This document shows, piece after piece, positions 17,150 to 26,219 of a stretch of DNA of 64,000 nt. Under the pieces are notes generated by a model. It did no database searches and had not been told where the DNA came from. It worked only from the letters and a program-made list of their open reading frames with translations. Both the position numbers and the translations under genes were made by a program. The stretch is taken from positions 5,456,001 to 5,520,000 of the forward strand of contig NZ_CP151803.1 of assembly GCF_038446955.1 (NCBI RefSeq). The letters run 5' to 3'. The stretch comes from Pedobacter sp. FW305-3-2-15-E-R2A2. GTDB lineage: Bacteria; Bacteroidota; Bacteroidia; Sphingobacteriales; Sphingobacteriaceae. Numbering within the stretch: position 1 is the first letter of the stretch; each line of letters starts with the position of its first letter.

Positions 17150-17914
17150 ATGAAAAAACTACTAAAACAAAGCAGCGAGATCATCGTTAAAGTAGCAAAA
17201 GAATTAAAAGCAACGCAAGTCCCTTCCACACGGGCCGAAAATAAAGAAAGTCTGTTCAATCAGTTTAATATCGCAAACAATTTCTCAGGTCATCAGATAA
17301 AAGCAGAACTGCAGAAAATTGCTCCGGAAATCAAATGGTCTTATGCCGAATTTGAGGTGGAAAGACAGACATCAGGAGATATAAAAGGACTGTACTGGGT
17401 TTGCGATGCCATTGACGGTGCAATACATTTCCTTCAGGATTTTTATCCCTGGTGTATTACATTAACGCTAATGGATGATCAAAAACCTGTAATGGCCTTA
17501 ATTTATGATGCTGAAAGGGATGAACTGTTTAGCACAATCAAGGGAAAGGGCGCTTATTTCAATGGTAAGGCCATCCGCGTAAACAGCAAAAGAGCGCTTT
17601 CAGATGCCATTGTATCTACGGTCCACCCCAATAACATTCCGGAAGAAACAGCTCTTGTTAACAAAATCCTTCAGAGTGTAAGTCATCTCATGCCAAAGGT
17701 TTTTGCCCTGCGCCTGTTGGGTCCTGCCTCCCTGCAACTGGCTTATGTCGCAGCAGGGAGGATAGATGCTTTCTGGGAATATGGAAATGACATTTACGAT
17801 TGGATTGCCGGAGCTTTACTGGTAGAAGAAGCAGGAGGACATGCATCGATCATTGATTCCGGAATCATCGCTTCCAATAAGCCCCTCTCTATGGAATTAG
17901 GTAAACTACTCTAA
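17150..17914 (+). CDS. Inositol monophosphatase family protein with divergent motif
   Basis: The 254-residue member of the FIG/IMPase superfamily keeps two metal aspartates (D86, D89) in WVCDAIDGAIHF, where the usual motif is WxxDPxDGTxNF. The Pro, Thr and Asn positions are all changed. The C-terminal motif is present (YDWIAGALLVEEAGG). The upstream Glu pair (GEE) is replaced by a looser YAEFEVE. The enzyme may still be a Mg-dependent phosphatase, perhaps CysQ- or SuhB-like, but the substrate is unclear and reduced or altered activity is possible. Two PH-domain genes follow after 48 bases. Confidence 0.85.
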   Translation: MKKLLKQSSEIIVKVAKELKATQVPSTRAENKESLFNQFNIANNFSGHQIKAELQKIAPEIKWSYAEFEVERQTSGDIKGLYWVCDAIDGAIHFLQDFYPWCITLTLMDDQKPVMALIYDAERDELFSTIKGKGAYFNGKAIRVNSKRALSDAIVSTVHPNNIPEETALVNKILQSVSHLMPKVFALRLLGPASLQLAYVAAGRIDAFWEYGNDIYDWIAGALLVEEAGGHASIIDSGIIASNKPLSMELGKLL

Positions 17915-17962
17915 AAAATAATTCCCTAACTTCGTTTCGAACGCAATGATAGCCATAAAGAA

Positions 17963-18478
17963 ATGCAGGATTTTACAAATGAAACGATAAATATAGATGT
18001 ACTTCCTAAATACGAAGAAGTAGCATTAAATGCGTTAAGCAGGAAATACTGGAAGGTGGTCTTATTAAATATAGCCATTTTCCTGTTTATCCTTGCTGCA
18101 GGAATAGCCATTGTTTTGTTTTTTGTAGAGGGATTCAGAGCTTATTTATACGTACTCGTTGGGATCTTTCTCCTTTTCAGTATCCTTTTAATTACGCTTT
18201 ATCGGGCCAGTATCAAAAGGATTGGCTATGCGATTAGAGAAAAGGACCTGATTTATAAAAGCGGAATAATCTCGATATCGACTGCTATTATTCCTTTTAC
18301 AAGGATACAACACATCACCTTAAATGAGGGGATTTTCTCTAGAATGTTTCAGTTGGGCTCCCTCCATGTATTTACTGCCGGAGGTATTTCGGGAAGCATC
18401 ACTATTCCCGGATTGGACATTCATCTGGCAAAAAATATCAAGGAGGAGCTGAACAGACAACTGGCTAAAGTCGACTAA
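17963..18478 (+). CDS. PH-domain membrane protein, YdbS-like (bPH2)
   Basis: The 171-residue protein has two transmembrane helices (about 35-58 and 64-84) followed by a bacterial PH-like domain (REKDLIYKSGIISIST, IPFTRIQHITLNEGIFSR, GSLHVFTAGG). The motif TRIQHI...G...R is diagnostic of the bPH2/YdbS group. It is followed one base later by the larger partner, as in the Bacillus ydbS-ydbT pair. The two probably form one inner-membrane complex. The function is not established. Confidence 0.85.
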   Translation: MQDFTNETINIDVLPKYEEVALNALSRKYWKVVLLNIAIFLFILAAGIAIVLFFVEGFRAYLYVLVGIFLLFSILLITLYRASIKRIGYAIREKDLIYKSGIISISTAIIPFTRIQHITLNEGIFSRMFQLGSLHVFTAGGISGSITIPGLDIHLAKNIKEELNRQLAKVD

Positions 18479-18479
18479 G

Positions 18480-19985
18480 ATGGGCACCGATTTTTCTGAA
18501 CCTAAAAGACAATCGGCCGCCGGAGTAGCCGTGATATTTGCCGATCACCTTCAGCGCAGCATTCGGGTCCTGGTATTTCCTATCATCCTGCTTCTTGTTC
18601 GCGCCAAAGGCATGAATCATTGGTATCTGATTGCCGGATTTCTCGTCTTTCTTTGCATTCTGATCATCTATTCTTACCTCAGCTACCTCAGGTTCAGTTT
18701 TTTTCTCGATGAAGAAAAACAGGAATTTGTAATCCAAAAGGGCGTATTAAGCAAGGAACACATCAGCATCAGGCTGGATAAGATCCAACAGGTAAACATC
18801 AATCAGTCGCTCATTCAAAGGATCATAGGGGTTTATAGTCTCGATATTGATACTGCGGGCAGTGATAAAAAAGAAGCAAGCATTAAGGCTATCGATCACC
18901 AAACCGCCACGATATTAAGGGAGCGGCTTTTAAACAGGGATATTCCCGATGCGACAGCAGAAAAATCAACAAATGAGCATAGCTCACCCCCGGAACCTCT
19001 TCTAAAGTTAAGTACCTCTACCCTCTTTAAAGTAGGCTTAACTTCCAACTACGGCGCAAGCGTGGCCCTTCTCATGGGTTTTATCTTCGCCATTATGGAG
19101 ACGCTAAAAAACTATACAGAAGCCTTTCAACTGGAAGAAAACCCAATAAAAGCACTTTCTACGGAAGGATTAAACCTGATTTCCATTTGTACACTCCTTT
19201 TCTTTGCCTTGCTCATTGTTCTTGGGACAAATATACTACGCAATTTCATTAAATATTTCGACTTTGAAGTAGTCAAAAAGAAAGCGGTACTGGCCATTAC
19301 ATCTGGACTTTTTGAAAAAAAACATACCTTATTGAAACCTGCAAGGGTACAGATCAGCAGCTATAGTCAGAATTATTTTCAGAAAAAATTGGACCTGTTG
19401 AACATGAAATTCAAACAGGCTTCCTTTGATTCTGCTGATGAGGACGACAAAGACAATAAAAAGCATGACATTGAGATTCCAGGATGTGATGAAAACGAAA
19501 GAGACGAACTCTTAAAGATGATCTTTGAAGGTATCCCCCAAAAAGAAAGCACCTTTATTCCAAACTACCGTTTCCTCTTTTTAACAATAATGCTGAAGGT
19601 CGTCATTCCGATAGCTTTCTTTCTCCTTATCGGATGGGTACTACCCCAGCTTCGTTCCTATTTCTGGTGGATCATCCCCTACGCTATCCTGGTGGTCATC
19701 ATGTTGTATTTTGAATTTGCACATCATCGGCTATACCTGTCTAAAGACTTTATCATTAAGAAAAGCGGAATATGGGATGTAGAACATCAACTAATGGAGC
19801 CGCATAAAATCCAGGGGATCACAACCAAACAATACTTCTGGCATAAAAAGGCCAACATTGGGCATTTGGTTCTGCATACCGCCGCGGGAACGATTCATTT
19901 TAAATATGGGAACTATGCCGAGATTCGCCGTATGGCGAACTATTGGTTGTATTATATAGAATCAGGGAAAAAAGATTGGATGTAA
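18480..19985 (+). CDS. PH-domain membrane protein, YdbT-like (multiple bPH2 domains)
   Basis: The 501-residue partner of the preceding gene has hydrophobic helix pairs near residues 20-65, 195-255 and 365-415. Each is followed by a bPH2 domain: SIRLDKIQQVNINQSLIQR, then KPARVQISSYSQNYFQKK, then EPHKIQGITTKQYFWHKK. Three repeats of the membrane-plus-PH unit are the expected YdbT organisation. The acidic linker near 320 (DSADEDDKDNKKHD) is probably cytoplasmic. Only one base separates it from its partner, so they are translated together. Role unknown; an envelope or stress function is the usual guess. Confidence 0.85.
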   Translation: MGTDFSEPKRQSAAGVAVIFADHLQRSIRVLVFPIILLLVRAKGMNHWYLIAGFLVFLCILIIYSYLSYLRFSFFLDEEKQEFVIQKGVLSKEHISIRLDKIQQVNINQSLIQRIIGVYSLDIDTAGSDKKEASIKAIDHQTATILRERLLNRDIPDATAEKSTNEHSSPPEPLLKLSTSTLFKVGLTSNYGASVALLMGFIFAIMETLKNYTEAFQLEENPIKALSTEGLNLISICTLLFFALLIVLGTNILRNFIKYFDFEVVKKKAVLAITSGLFEKKHTLLKPARVQISSYSQNYFQKKLDLLNMKFKQASFDSADEDDKDNKKHDIEIPGCDENERDELLKMIFEGIPQKESTFIPNYRFLFLTIMLKVVIPIAFFLLIGWVLPQLRSYFWWIIPYAILVVIMLYFEFAHHRLYLSKDFIIKKSGIWDVEHQLMEPHKIQGITTKQYFWHKKANIGHLVLHTAAGTIHFKYGNYAEIRRMANYWLYYIESGKKDWM

Positions 19986-20105
19986 CTCCAATAAAAGCCA
20001 TAGTTTTCTTATTTTTGTGCGAATGTAGTTTCATGTGCCCCTTGTACATTGATATCAGCTACATGGTTTAAACAATACCTTTAAAAAGCAGAACAGGATA
20101 GTATT

Positions 20106-22415
20106 TTGGATTATTTAGCAGGATTAAACCCCCAACAACGCGCAGCAGTAGAAAATACCCAGGGACCCGTAATGATTGTCGCAGGTGCCGGCTCCGGAAA
20201 AACACGTGTAATTACTTACCGGGTAGCTCACCTGATTGAAAAAGGGGTCGATGCCTTTAACATCCTGGTACTTACCTTTACCAATAAAGCTTCAAAAGAT
20301 ATGCGCGAGCGTATCTCGAAAGTGATTGGTGCGGAAGCCAAAAATATATGGATGGGTACCTTTCACTCGGTATTTTCCAAGATATTAAGAGTGGAAGCAG
20401 AAAAAATCGGATACCCTTCCAACTTCACCATTTATGACACGGACGATAGTAAAAGTCTGATCAGAGCGATATTAAGGGAATTACAGCTGGACGACAAGTT
20501 GTACAATGCGAATTTTGTCTACAACAGAATCTCTTCCGCAAAAAACAACCTGGTTTCCCATACAGAATACATGGAAAATGCGGAAATTCAGGCGGAGGAC
20601 ATCAGCAATAAGCGCCCATTAATCGGTGTGATTTATGAAACCTATACTAAACGCTGTTTTAAAGCCGGAGCGATGGATTTTGACGATTTGTTGTTCAAAA
20701 CAAATGTCTTGTTAAAGAACCATCCCGATGTATTGAACAAATACCAGCAGAAATTCAAGTACCTGATGGTAGATGAGTATCAGGATACGAACTTTTCTCA
20801 GTATACGATTGTAAAGAAACTGGCAGCAGCCTACCAAAACATCTGTGTAGTAGGTGATGACGCACAAAGTATCTATGCCTTCAGGGGAGCAAACATTCAG
20901 AATATTCTAAATTTTGAACGCGATTACCCCGATTTAAAAGTCTATAAATTAGAGCAGAATTACCGCTCTACCCAAAATATTGTAGAAGTTGCCAATAGCA
21001 TTATTGCCAACAACAAGAATCAATTGGAAAAGAATGTTTTTTCCGACAATGAGTCTGGCGACCGCATTAAGGTACAACGTGCTTTTACGGATAATGAAGA
21101 AGGTAAAATTGTAGCCGAAGCCATCGTTCAGGAACGCAGTTCCAAAGGATATAACTACAATGATTTTGCGATCTTATACCGTACCAATGCGCAATCAAGA
21201 GCAATGGAGGAGGCTTTAAGAAAGCTAAATGTACCTTATAAAATCTATGGCGGACTCTCCTTCTACCAACGCAAGGAAATCAAGGATTTAATCGCCTATT
21301 TTCGTTTAACCTTCAATCCTGCGGATGAAGAAGCGATAAAAAGGGTGATCAATTATCCTAAAAGAGGACTTGGAGATACCACAGTAGAAAAAATTCTGGT
21401 AGCAGCAGATCAACACGACATCACGATGTGGAAGGTGATCTGTGATCCTCAGCAATATATCGCCGGAAGGATTGCCAATCAGCTGAATGACTTTGCAGTA
21501 ATGATTCAGAGTTTTGCTGCCGAAGCAAAGAAACTGGATGCCTACGAGACTGCTTTATATATTGCTCAGCATTCCGGAATATTGAAAGAGCTACATTCTG
21601 ATACCACGGACGAAGGTCGTGGCAGACATGAAAATATCCAGGAATTATTAAACGGTATCAAGGAATTCGGTGAACGTGAAGACATTGAAGACCGTAGTCT
21701 GGCTGTATTTATGCAGGATATTGCTTTATTGACGAATGATGACAAGGGAGATGATAAAAATAAAGATACGGTCTCTTTAATGACAATTCACTCTTCTAAA
21801 GGTCTGGAATTTAAAAATGTATTTGTTGTAGGTTTAGAGGAAAACCTCTTCCCTTCTCAAATGTCTTTAAACTCCAGAACGGACCTGGAAGAGGAACGCA
21901 GGCTATTTTATGTGGCGGTAACACGTGCAGAAAAGAAACTGACCCTGACTTATGCAACGTCCAGATACAGATGGGGAACGCTAACCAACTGTGAGCCGAG
22001 TCGTTTTATCGATGAAATCAATGCGCGTTACCTGGAAATTGAAGTGGCAAAGCCAGCTAAAAGCACTTTAAATGACGACAGCTTCTCTTCAGAAAGAAAA
22101 AGCTGGACACAACAAAGGGATACTTTCAGCAAGCCAAAACCAGCATCATCAGCGAATACAAGTGGTACATCTACTGCGCCAAGACCGAAAACAACGTCAA
22201 TGTTGCCAAAAGCACACGTTCCTACTCCTGGTTTTGCCCCCGATGCGGCAAACCTCTTCCAAAATGGAATGGAAGTAGAACATGAAAAGTTTGGCTTTGG
22301 TAAGATTGTGAGTCTGGAGGGTACACTTCCTGATGTAAAAGCGACGGTATTTTTTCAAGGTCTGGGTAATAAGCAGTTATTATTAAAATTTGCTAAATTG
22401 CGAATTGTTAAATAA
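20106..22415 (+). CDS. pcrA: ATP-dependent DNA helicase PcrA/UvrD
   Basis: The 769-residue superfamily 1A helicase works in repair and replication restart. Motifs run in order: Q-motif LNPQQRAAV, Walker A (GAGSGKTRV, about 28-36), Ia (LTFTNKASKDMRER), II (MVDEYQDTN), III (VVGDDAQSIYAFRGA), IV (EQNYRST), V (TIHSSKGLEFKNVF) and VI (RRLFYVAVTRAE). A C-terminal Tudor-like tail (GMEVEHEKFGFGKIVSLEG) matches the RNA-polymerase-interacting domain of PcrA. Translation starts at a TTG codon (20106, weakly preceded by AGGA), as no in-frame ATG precedes the Q-motif. A TATTTTTG -7 motif lies at 20010-20017. Confidence 0.95.
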   Translation: MDYLAGLNPQQRAAVENTQGPVMIVAGAGSGKTRVITYRVAHLIEKGVDAFNILVLTFTNKASKDMRERISKVIGAEAKNIWMGTFHSVFSKILRVEAEKIGYPSNFTIYDTDDSKSLIRAILRELQLDDKLYNANFVYNRISSAKNNLVSHTEYMENAEIQAEDISNKRPLIGVIYETYTKRCFKAGAMDFDDLLFKTNVLLKNHPDVLNKYQQKFKYLMVDEYQDTNFSQYTIVKKLAAAYQNICVVGDDAQSIYAFRGANIQNILNFERDYPDLKVYKLEQNYRSTQNIVEVANSIIANNKNQLEKNVFSDNESGDRIKVQRAFTDNEEGKIVAEAIVQERSSKGYNYNDFAILYRTNAQSRAMEEALRKLNVPYKIYGGLSFYQRKEIKDLIAYFRLTFNPADEEAIKRVINYPKRGLGDTTVEKILVAADQHDITMWKVICDPQQYIAGRIANQLNDFAVMIQSFAAEAKKLDAYETALYIAQHSGILKELHSDTTDEGRGRHENIQELLNGIKEFGEREDIEDRSLAVFMQDIALLTNDDKGDDKNKDTVSLMTIHSSKGLEFKNVFVVGLEENLFPSQMSLNSRTDLEEERRLFYVAVTRAEKKLTLTYATSRYRWGTLTNCEPSRFIDEINARYLEIEVAKPAKSTLNDDSFSSERKSWTQQRDTFSKPKPASSANTSGTSTAPRPKTTSMLPKAHVPTPGFAPDAANLFQNGMEVEHEKFGFGKIVSLEGTLPDVKATVFFQGLGNKQLLLKFAKLRIVK

Positions 22416-22596
22416 AATATATCTTTACAGAATCTGCATGAGTTTGAACATACCTAATCTAACTTTATTTCGTTATCTCCTGATACGACAAAGCTCTGGC
22501 AGAAAATAGCTTACTCAATAAGATTCAATATGCCCAAAAGGGCCGGCCGGATTAAAGAACCGGTCGAATATTAAAATAAAAAGTATAATTATACAG

Positions 22597-23283
22597 ATGA
22601 ATTTCGATTATAATACCACAAGAAACGAGTTAATCCTCGCCGAATACGGCCGTAATGTACAGAACATGGTGAAGTACATTATTGAATTACCCGACCTTGA
22701 AGAACGTAATAAATATGCTCAGGCAGTCATAGACCTTATGGGATTTTTAAATCCTCATTTGCGTGATGTAGCTGATTTTAAGCATAAGTTATGGGATCAT
22801 TTACACATCATCTCCGGTTATAAGATCGATGTAGACAGCCCATATCCAAAGCCCAGTCCCGAGGATGCTTTGGTAAAACCACAACACATCGGTTACCCTC
22901 AGCAAAAGATCACCTACAAACACTATGGTAAAACCGTAGAAACAATGATCGAGAAAGCCAAAGCAGTGGAAGAACCGGAACGCAGAGCTGCAATGGTGCA
23001 GGGAATCGCCAATTTCATGAAAATGGCTTACGTGACCTGGAACAAAGACAGTGTAGCTGATGAGACCATTCTAAAGAACTTGCGCGAACTATCTGGCGGA
23101 CAACTGCAATTAGACGATAACATCAATCTAAATAAAGTTGAATTCAAACCTGTAGTGGCCAGACCAGCCAACAACAACAATAACCGCGGAAGGAATAACA
23201 ACAACGGTAAAGGCAGACAAAACAACAATAACAACAGCAATAACCGCACTCAACGCAACAACAATCCAAAACAAAGACACTAG
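22597..23283 (+). CDS. DUF4290 family protein with Asn-rich tail
   Basis: The 228-residue protein is specific to Bacteroidota. The N-terminal 175 residues form a helical DUF4290 domain (DYNTTRNELILAEYGRNVQN, MGFLNPHLRDVADFKHKLWDH, AYVTWNKDSVADETILKNL). The last 40 residues are low complexity, with runs of Asn broken by Arg/Gly/Lys, and are probably disordered and nucleic-acid binding. It lies between pcrA and murA on the same strand, 38 bases before murA, an order I believe is common in the phylum. Function unknown; the basic tail could contact RNA. Confidence 0.88.
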   Translation: MNFDYNTTRNELILAEYGRNVQNMVKYIIELPDLEERNKYAQAVIDLMGFLNPHLRDVADFKHKLWDHLHIISGYKIDVDSPYPKPSPEDALVKPQHIGYPQQKITYKHYGKTVETMIEKAKAVEEPERRAAMVQGIANFMKMAYVTWNKDSVADETILKNLRELSGGQLQLDDNINLNKVEFKPVVARPANNNNNRGRNNNNGKGRQNNNNNSNNRTQRNNNPKQRH

Positions 23284-23321
23284 ATTTTACCAATTTTTAT
23301 ACTATACAAGCTTAATACAAC

Positions 23322-24647
23322 ATGAACGCATTCGAAATAATTGGTGGAAAAAAGTTAAAGGGTGAAATCCAGCCTCAGGGCGCAAAGAATGAAGCCCTGC
23401 AAATTATCTCAGCCGTTTTATTAACCGACCAGAAAGTCACCATCAGCAATATCCCTGATATTAAAGATGTCAATAAACTCATCGAACTTTTAGGAGATTT
23501 AGGAGTAACAGTAGAACGCTTATCTAAAGACACCTATACTTTTGAAGCAAAAAATATCAACCTGGAATTCTTCCAATCGGATGTATTTAAAGCCAAAGGA
23601 GGCAGCTTAAGAGGATCTATCATGATCGTTGGACCGCTTTTAGCCCGTTTTGGAAAGGCAGCTATCCCTAAACCGGGAGGTGATAAAATCGGCCGCAGAA
23701 GACTGGACACCCATTTCCTGGGATTTGAAAAATTAGGCGCTAAATTCGTCTATGATGCTAAAAAAGAGTTCTTTAACGTAGATGCTACAAATTTACAGGG
23801 TGCTTATATATTAATGGACGAGGCTTCCGTAACCGGTACTGCCAACATCGTGATGACTGCCGTAATGGCCAAAGGAATTACGACCATTTATAATGCTGCC
23901 TGTGAGCCTTACCTACAGCAGTTGTGCAAAATGCTGAACCGCATGGGTGCTAAGATCAGCGGAGTAGGCTCGAACCTGCTGACCATTGAAGGCGTTACAA
24001 AATTAGGCGGAACAGAACACCGCATGTTGCCTGATATGATTGAAATCGGATCCTTTATTGGCCTTGCGGCCATGACAGAATCAGAAATTACCATTAAAAA
24101 CGTATGCTATTCTGAGCTCGGGATCATTCCTGAAGTATTCAGAAAGCTGGGTATAAAATTTGAATTAAGAGGTGATGATATCTTCATTCCTTCTCAGAAA
24201 CATTATGTAATTGAGTCATTTATCGATGGTTCAATGCTTACTATTGCAGATTCACCATGGCCAGGTTTCACTCCAGACTTATTGAGTATTGTACTGGTAG
24301 TTGCGACACAGGCTAAAGGTTCTGTATTGATTCACCAAAAAATGTTTGAAAGCCGTCTGTTCTTTGTCGACAAGCTGATCGATATGGGCGCGCAGATCAT
24401 ACTTTGTGATCCACACAGAGCGACTGTAAACGGAATCAACAAACAATATAAATTAAGAGGAATCAGCATGACTTCCCCGGATATCCGTGCAGGTGTTTCC
24501 CTTCTGATCGCAGCATTATCTGCAGAAGGAACCTCAACAATCTTCAATATTGAGCAGATTGAACGTGGTTACCAGGATATCGATACACGTTTGCGTGCTT
24601 TAGGTGCCCAAATTAAACGTGTCGACGCTTCAAGCCCAAGTCATTAA
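23322..24647 (+). CDS. murA: UDP-N-acetylglucosamine 1-carboxyvinyltransferase (Asp variant)
   Basis: The 441-residue enzyme transfers enolpyruvate from PEP to UDP-GlcNAc, the first committed step of peptidoglycan synthesis. Family motifs are GAKNEALQII, GGSLRGSIMIVGPLLARFG, RRLDTHFLGFEKLGA and, near the C-terminus, TSPDIRAGVSLLIAAL. The loop normally reading PGGC has Asp instead (KPGGDKIGRRR, D121). This Cys-to-Asp change keeps catalysis but removes the thiol that fosfomycin alkylates. It is closed by a bidirectional terminator at 24679-24714. Confidence 0.96.
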   Translation: MNAFEIIGGKKLKGEIQPQGAKNEALQIISAVLLTDQKVTISNIPDIKDVNKLIELLGDLGVTVERLSKDTYTFEAKNINLEFFQSDVFKAKGGSLRGSIMIVGPLLARFGKAAIPKPGGDKIGRRRLDTHFLGFEKLGAKFVYDAKKEFFNVDATNLQGAYILMDEASVTGTANIVMTAVMAKGITTIYNAACEPYLQQLCKMLNRMGAKISGVGSNLLTIEGVTKLGGTEHRMLPDMIEIGSFIGLAAMTESEITIKNVCYSELGIIPEVFRKLGIKFELRGDDIFIPSQKHYVIESFIDGSMLTIADSPWPGFTPDLLSIVLVVATQAKGSVLIHQKMFESRLFFVDKLIDMGAQIILCDPHRATVNGINKQYKLRGISMTSPDIRAGVSLLIAALSAEGTSTIFNIEQIERGYQDIDTRLRALGAQIKRVDASSPSH

Positions 24648-24678
24648 GCACATTTAATCCTACGAAAACACAGGATAT

Positions 24679-24714
24679 AAAAAAAGTCCAGGAAAATATT
24701 CCTGGACTTTTTTT
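24679..24714. terminator. Bidirectional terminator between murA and the cystathionine synthase gene
   Basis: GTCCAGGAA (24686-24694), loop AATA and TTCCTGGAC (24699-24707) are flanked by A7 and T7, serving the two convergent genes. Confidence 0.93.
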
Positions 24715-24732
24715 ATTATTGATCAAATCCCC

Positions 24733-26094
24733 CTATCCGGAGATTGCATTGATGATGTCATATTGCGTAATAATTTCAATTTTGCCTTGCTCATCTTCCA
24801 CCAATACCGCACTATTTTCTTTGTTAATCAGTGCAGAGATCTTATCAATTGAAGTGTTCATATCTACAAAAGGAAAAGTGCTGGACATGATCTCCTGAAC
24901 TGGAGCAGATTTTAAAGACGGATTCTCCAGAAGTGCTTTAAGAATGTCACTTTCTGCAACTTTTCCTACCACCATCCCCTTCTGAGTTACCGGAATCTGA
25001 GATATATTTAAGGTATTCATGTTATTGATCGCCTCAAGAATTGTCTTCTCACAGTCGATCGTAACAATGTCAGTTGCTTCTCTCTTTGCAAGAATAGCCC
25101 TTGCTGTCAGCTTTTCGTCTTTCAGGAAGCCGCGTTCTCTCAACCAGTCTTCGTTATACATTTTGCCCATGTAGCGGCTACCATGGTCATGAAAGATCAC
25201 CACCACTACATCCTCAGGCTTTAATTTATCCTTTAACTGAAGAAGTCCTGCGATGGCTGACCCTGCGGAGTTTCCAACAAAGATCCCTTCTTTACGTGCG
25301 ATATCCCGGGTCATCAGTGCCGCATCTTTATCTGTTACTTTTTCGAACAGGTCAATGATGTCAAAATTCACATTCTTCGGCAGAAAATCTTCTCCAATAC
25401 CTTCTGTAATATATGGATAGATTTCATTCTTATCCAGAATTCCGGTCTCCTTATATTTTTTAAATACAGAACCATAAGTATCAATTCCCCAAACCTGAAT
25501 GTTCGGATTTTTCTCTTTTAAATATTTTCCAGTACCTGAGATGGTCCCGCCAGTTCCAACACCAACCACCAAATGCGTGATCTTTCCTTCCGTTTGTTCC
25601 CAGATTTCAGGACCTGTCTGCTCATAATGGGCCTGTGAGTTAGAAAGGTTATCATATTGATTTGGCTTCCATGAGTTTGGAACTTCGCGTTCCAAACGCG
25701 AAGAAACCGAATAATATGACCTTGGATCTTCAGGCTCTACGTTAGTAGGACATACGATAACTTCCGCACCAAAAGCACGTAAAGCATCTACCTTTTCTTT
25801 AGATTGTTTATCCGTAGTAGTGAAAATACATTTGTATCCCTTAATGATCGCAGCCATAGCAAGACCCATCCCGGTATTTCCGGATGTTCCTTCAATGATT
25901 GTTCCACCAGGTTTAAGCTTGCCGCTTTTCTCTGCATCTTCAATCATTTTGACTGCCATACGATCTTTAATCGAGTTACCAGGATTGGTGGTCTCAATTT
26001 TAGCCAGCACTGTAGCCGGGATTTCTTTCGTAATGTTATTCAATTTTACCAGTGGCGTATTGCCAATGGTTTCCAAAATATTATTGTACCACAT
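24733..26094 (-). CDS. Cystathionine beta-synthase-like PLP enzyme with C-terminal CBS domains
   Basis: The 453-residue protein fuses a fold-type II PLP domain (1-320) to two CBS repeats (about 330-453). PLP-site features are the Schiff-base Lys43 (NPGNSIKDRMA), TSGNTGMGLAM and GVGTGGTISGTGKYLK. It should join serine or O-acetylserine with homocysteine or sulfide; cystathionine beta-synthase is favoured by the regulatory CBS pair, cysteine synthase is the alternative. The start is ATG 26094 (MWYNNILETIGNTPL) rather than 26109. An exact -7 motif at 26099-26106 ends five bases before it, suggesting a nearly leaderless mRNA. Confidence 0.9.
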   Translation of the reverse strand: MWYNNILETIGNTPLVKLNNITKEIPATVLAKIETTNPGNSIKDRMAVKMIEDAEKSGKLKPGGTIIEGTSGNTGMGLAMAAIIKGYKCIFTTTDKQSKEKVDALRAFGAEVIVCPTNVEPEDPRSYYSVSSRLEREVPNSWKPNQYDNLSNSQAHYEQTGPEIWEQTEGKITHLVVGVGTGGTISGTGKYLKEKNPNIQVWGIDTYGSVFKKYKETGILDKNEIYPYITEGIGEDFLPKNVNFDIIDLFEKVTDKDAALMTRDIARKEGIFVGNSAGSAIAGLLQLKDKLKPEDVVVVIFHDHGSRYMGKMYNEDWLRERGFLKDEKLTARAILAKREATDIVTIDCEKTILEAINNMNTLNISQIPVTQKGMVVGKVAESDILKALLENPSLKSAPVQEIMSSTFPFVDMNTSIDKISALINKENSAVLVEDEQGKIEIITQYDIINAISG

Positions 26095-26098
26095 GATA

Positions 26099-26106
26099 CA
26101 AAAATA
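26099..26106 (-). promoter_or_regulatory. -7 element directly before the cystathionine synthase start
   Basis: The minus strand reads TATTTTTG, five bases before ATG 26094. A possible TTTG -33 box at 26133-26136 is 26 bases away, longer than usual. Confidence 0.45.
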
Positions 26107-26219
26107 CAAATTGAGGCTTAGAATTCTATTTACAAATGATAATTCAATATTTAATTTTAAAAAATAAAAATAAACAAAATAACATTTTACTCTACTAGTC
26201 CAATAGACTTATCTGCAAT

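Noticed and set aside
25804..26167. Two overlapping plus-strand open frames of 105 and 115 codons
   Set aside because: Both are antisense to the start of the cystathionine synthase gene with no coding character.
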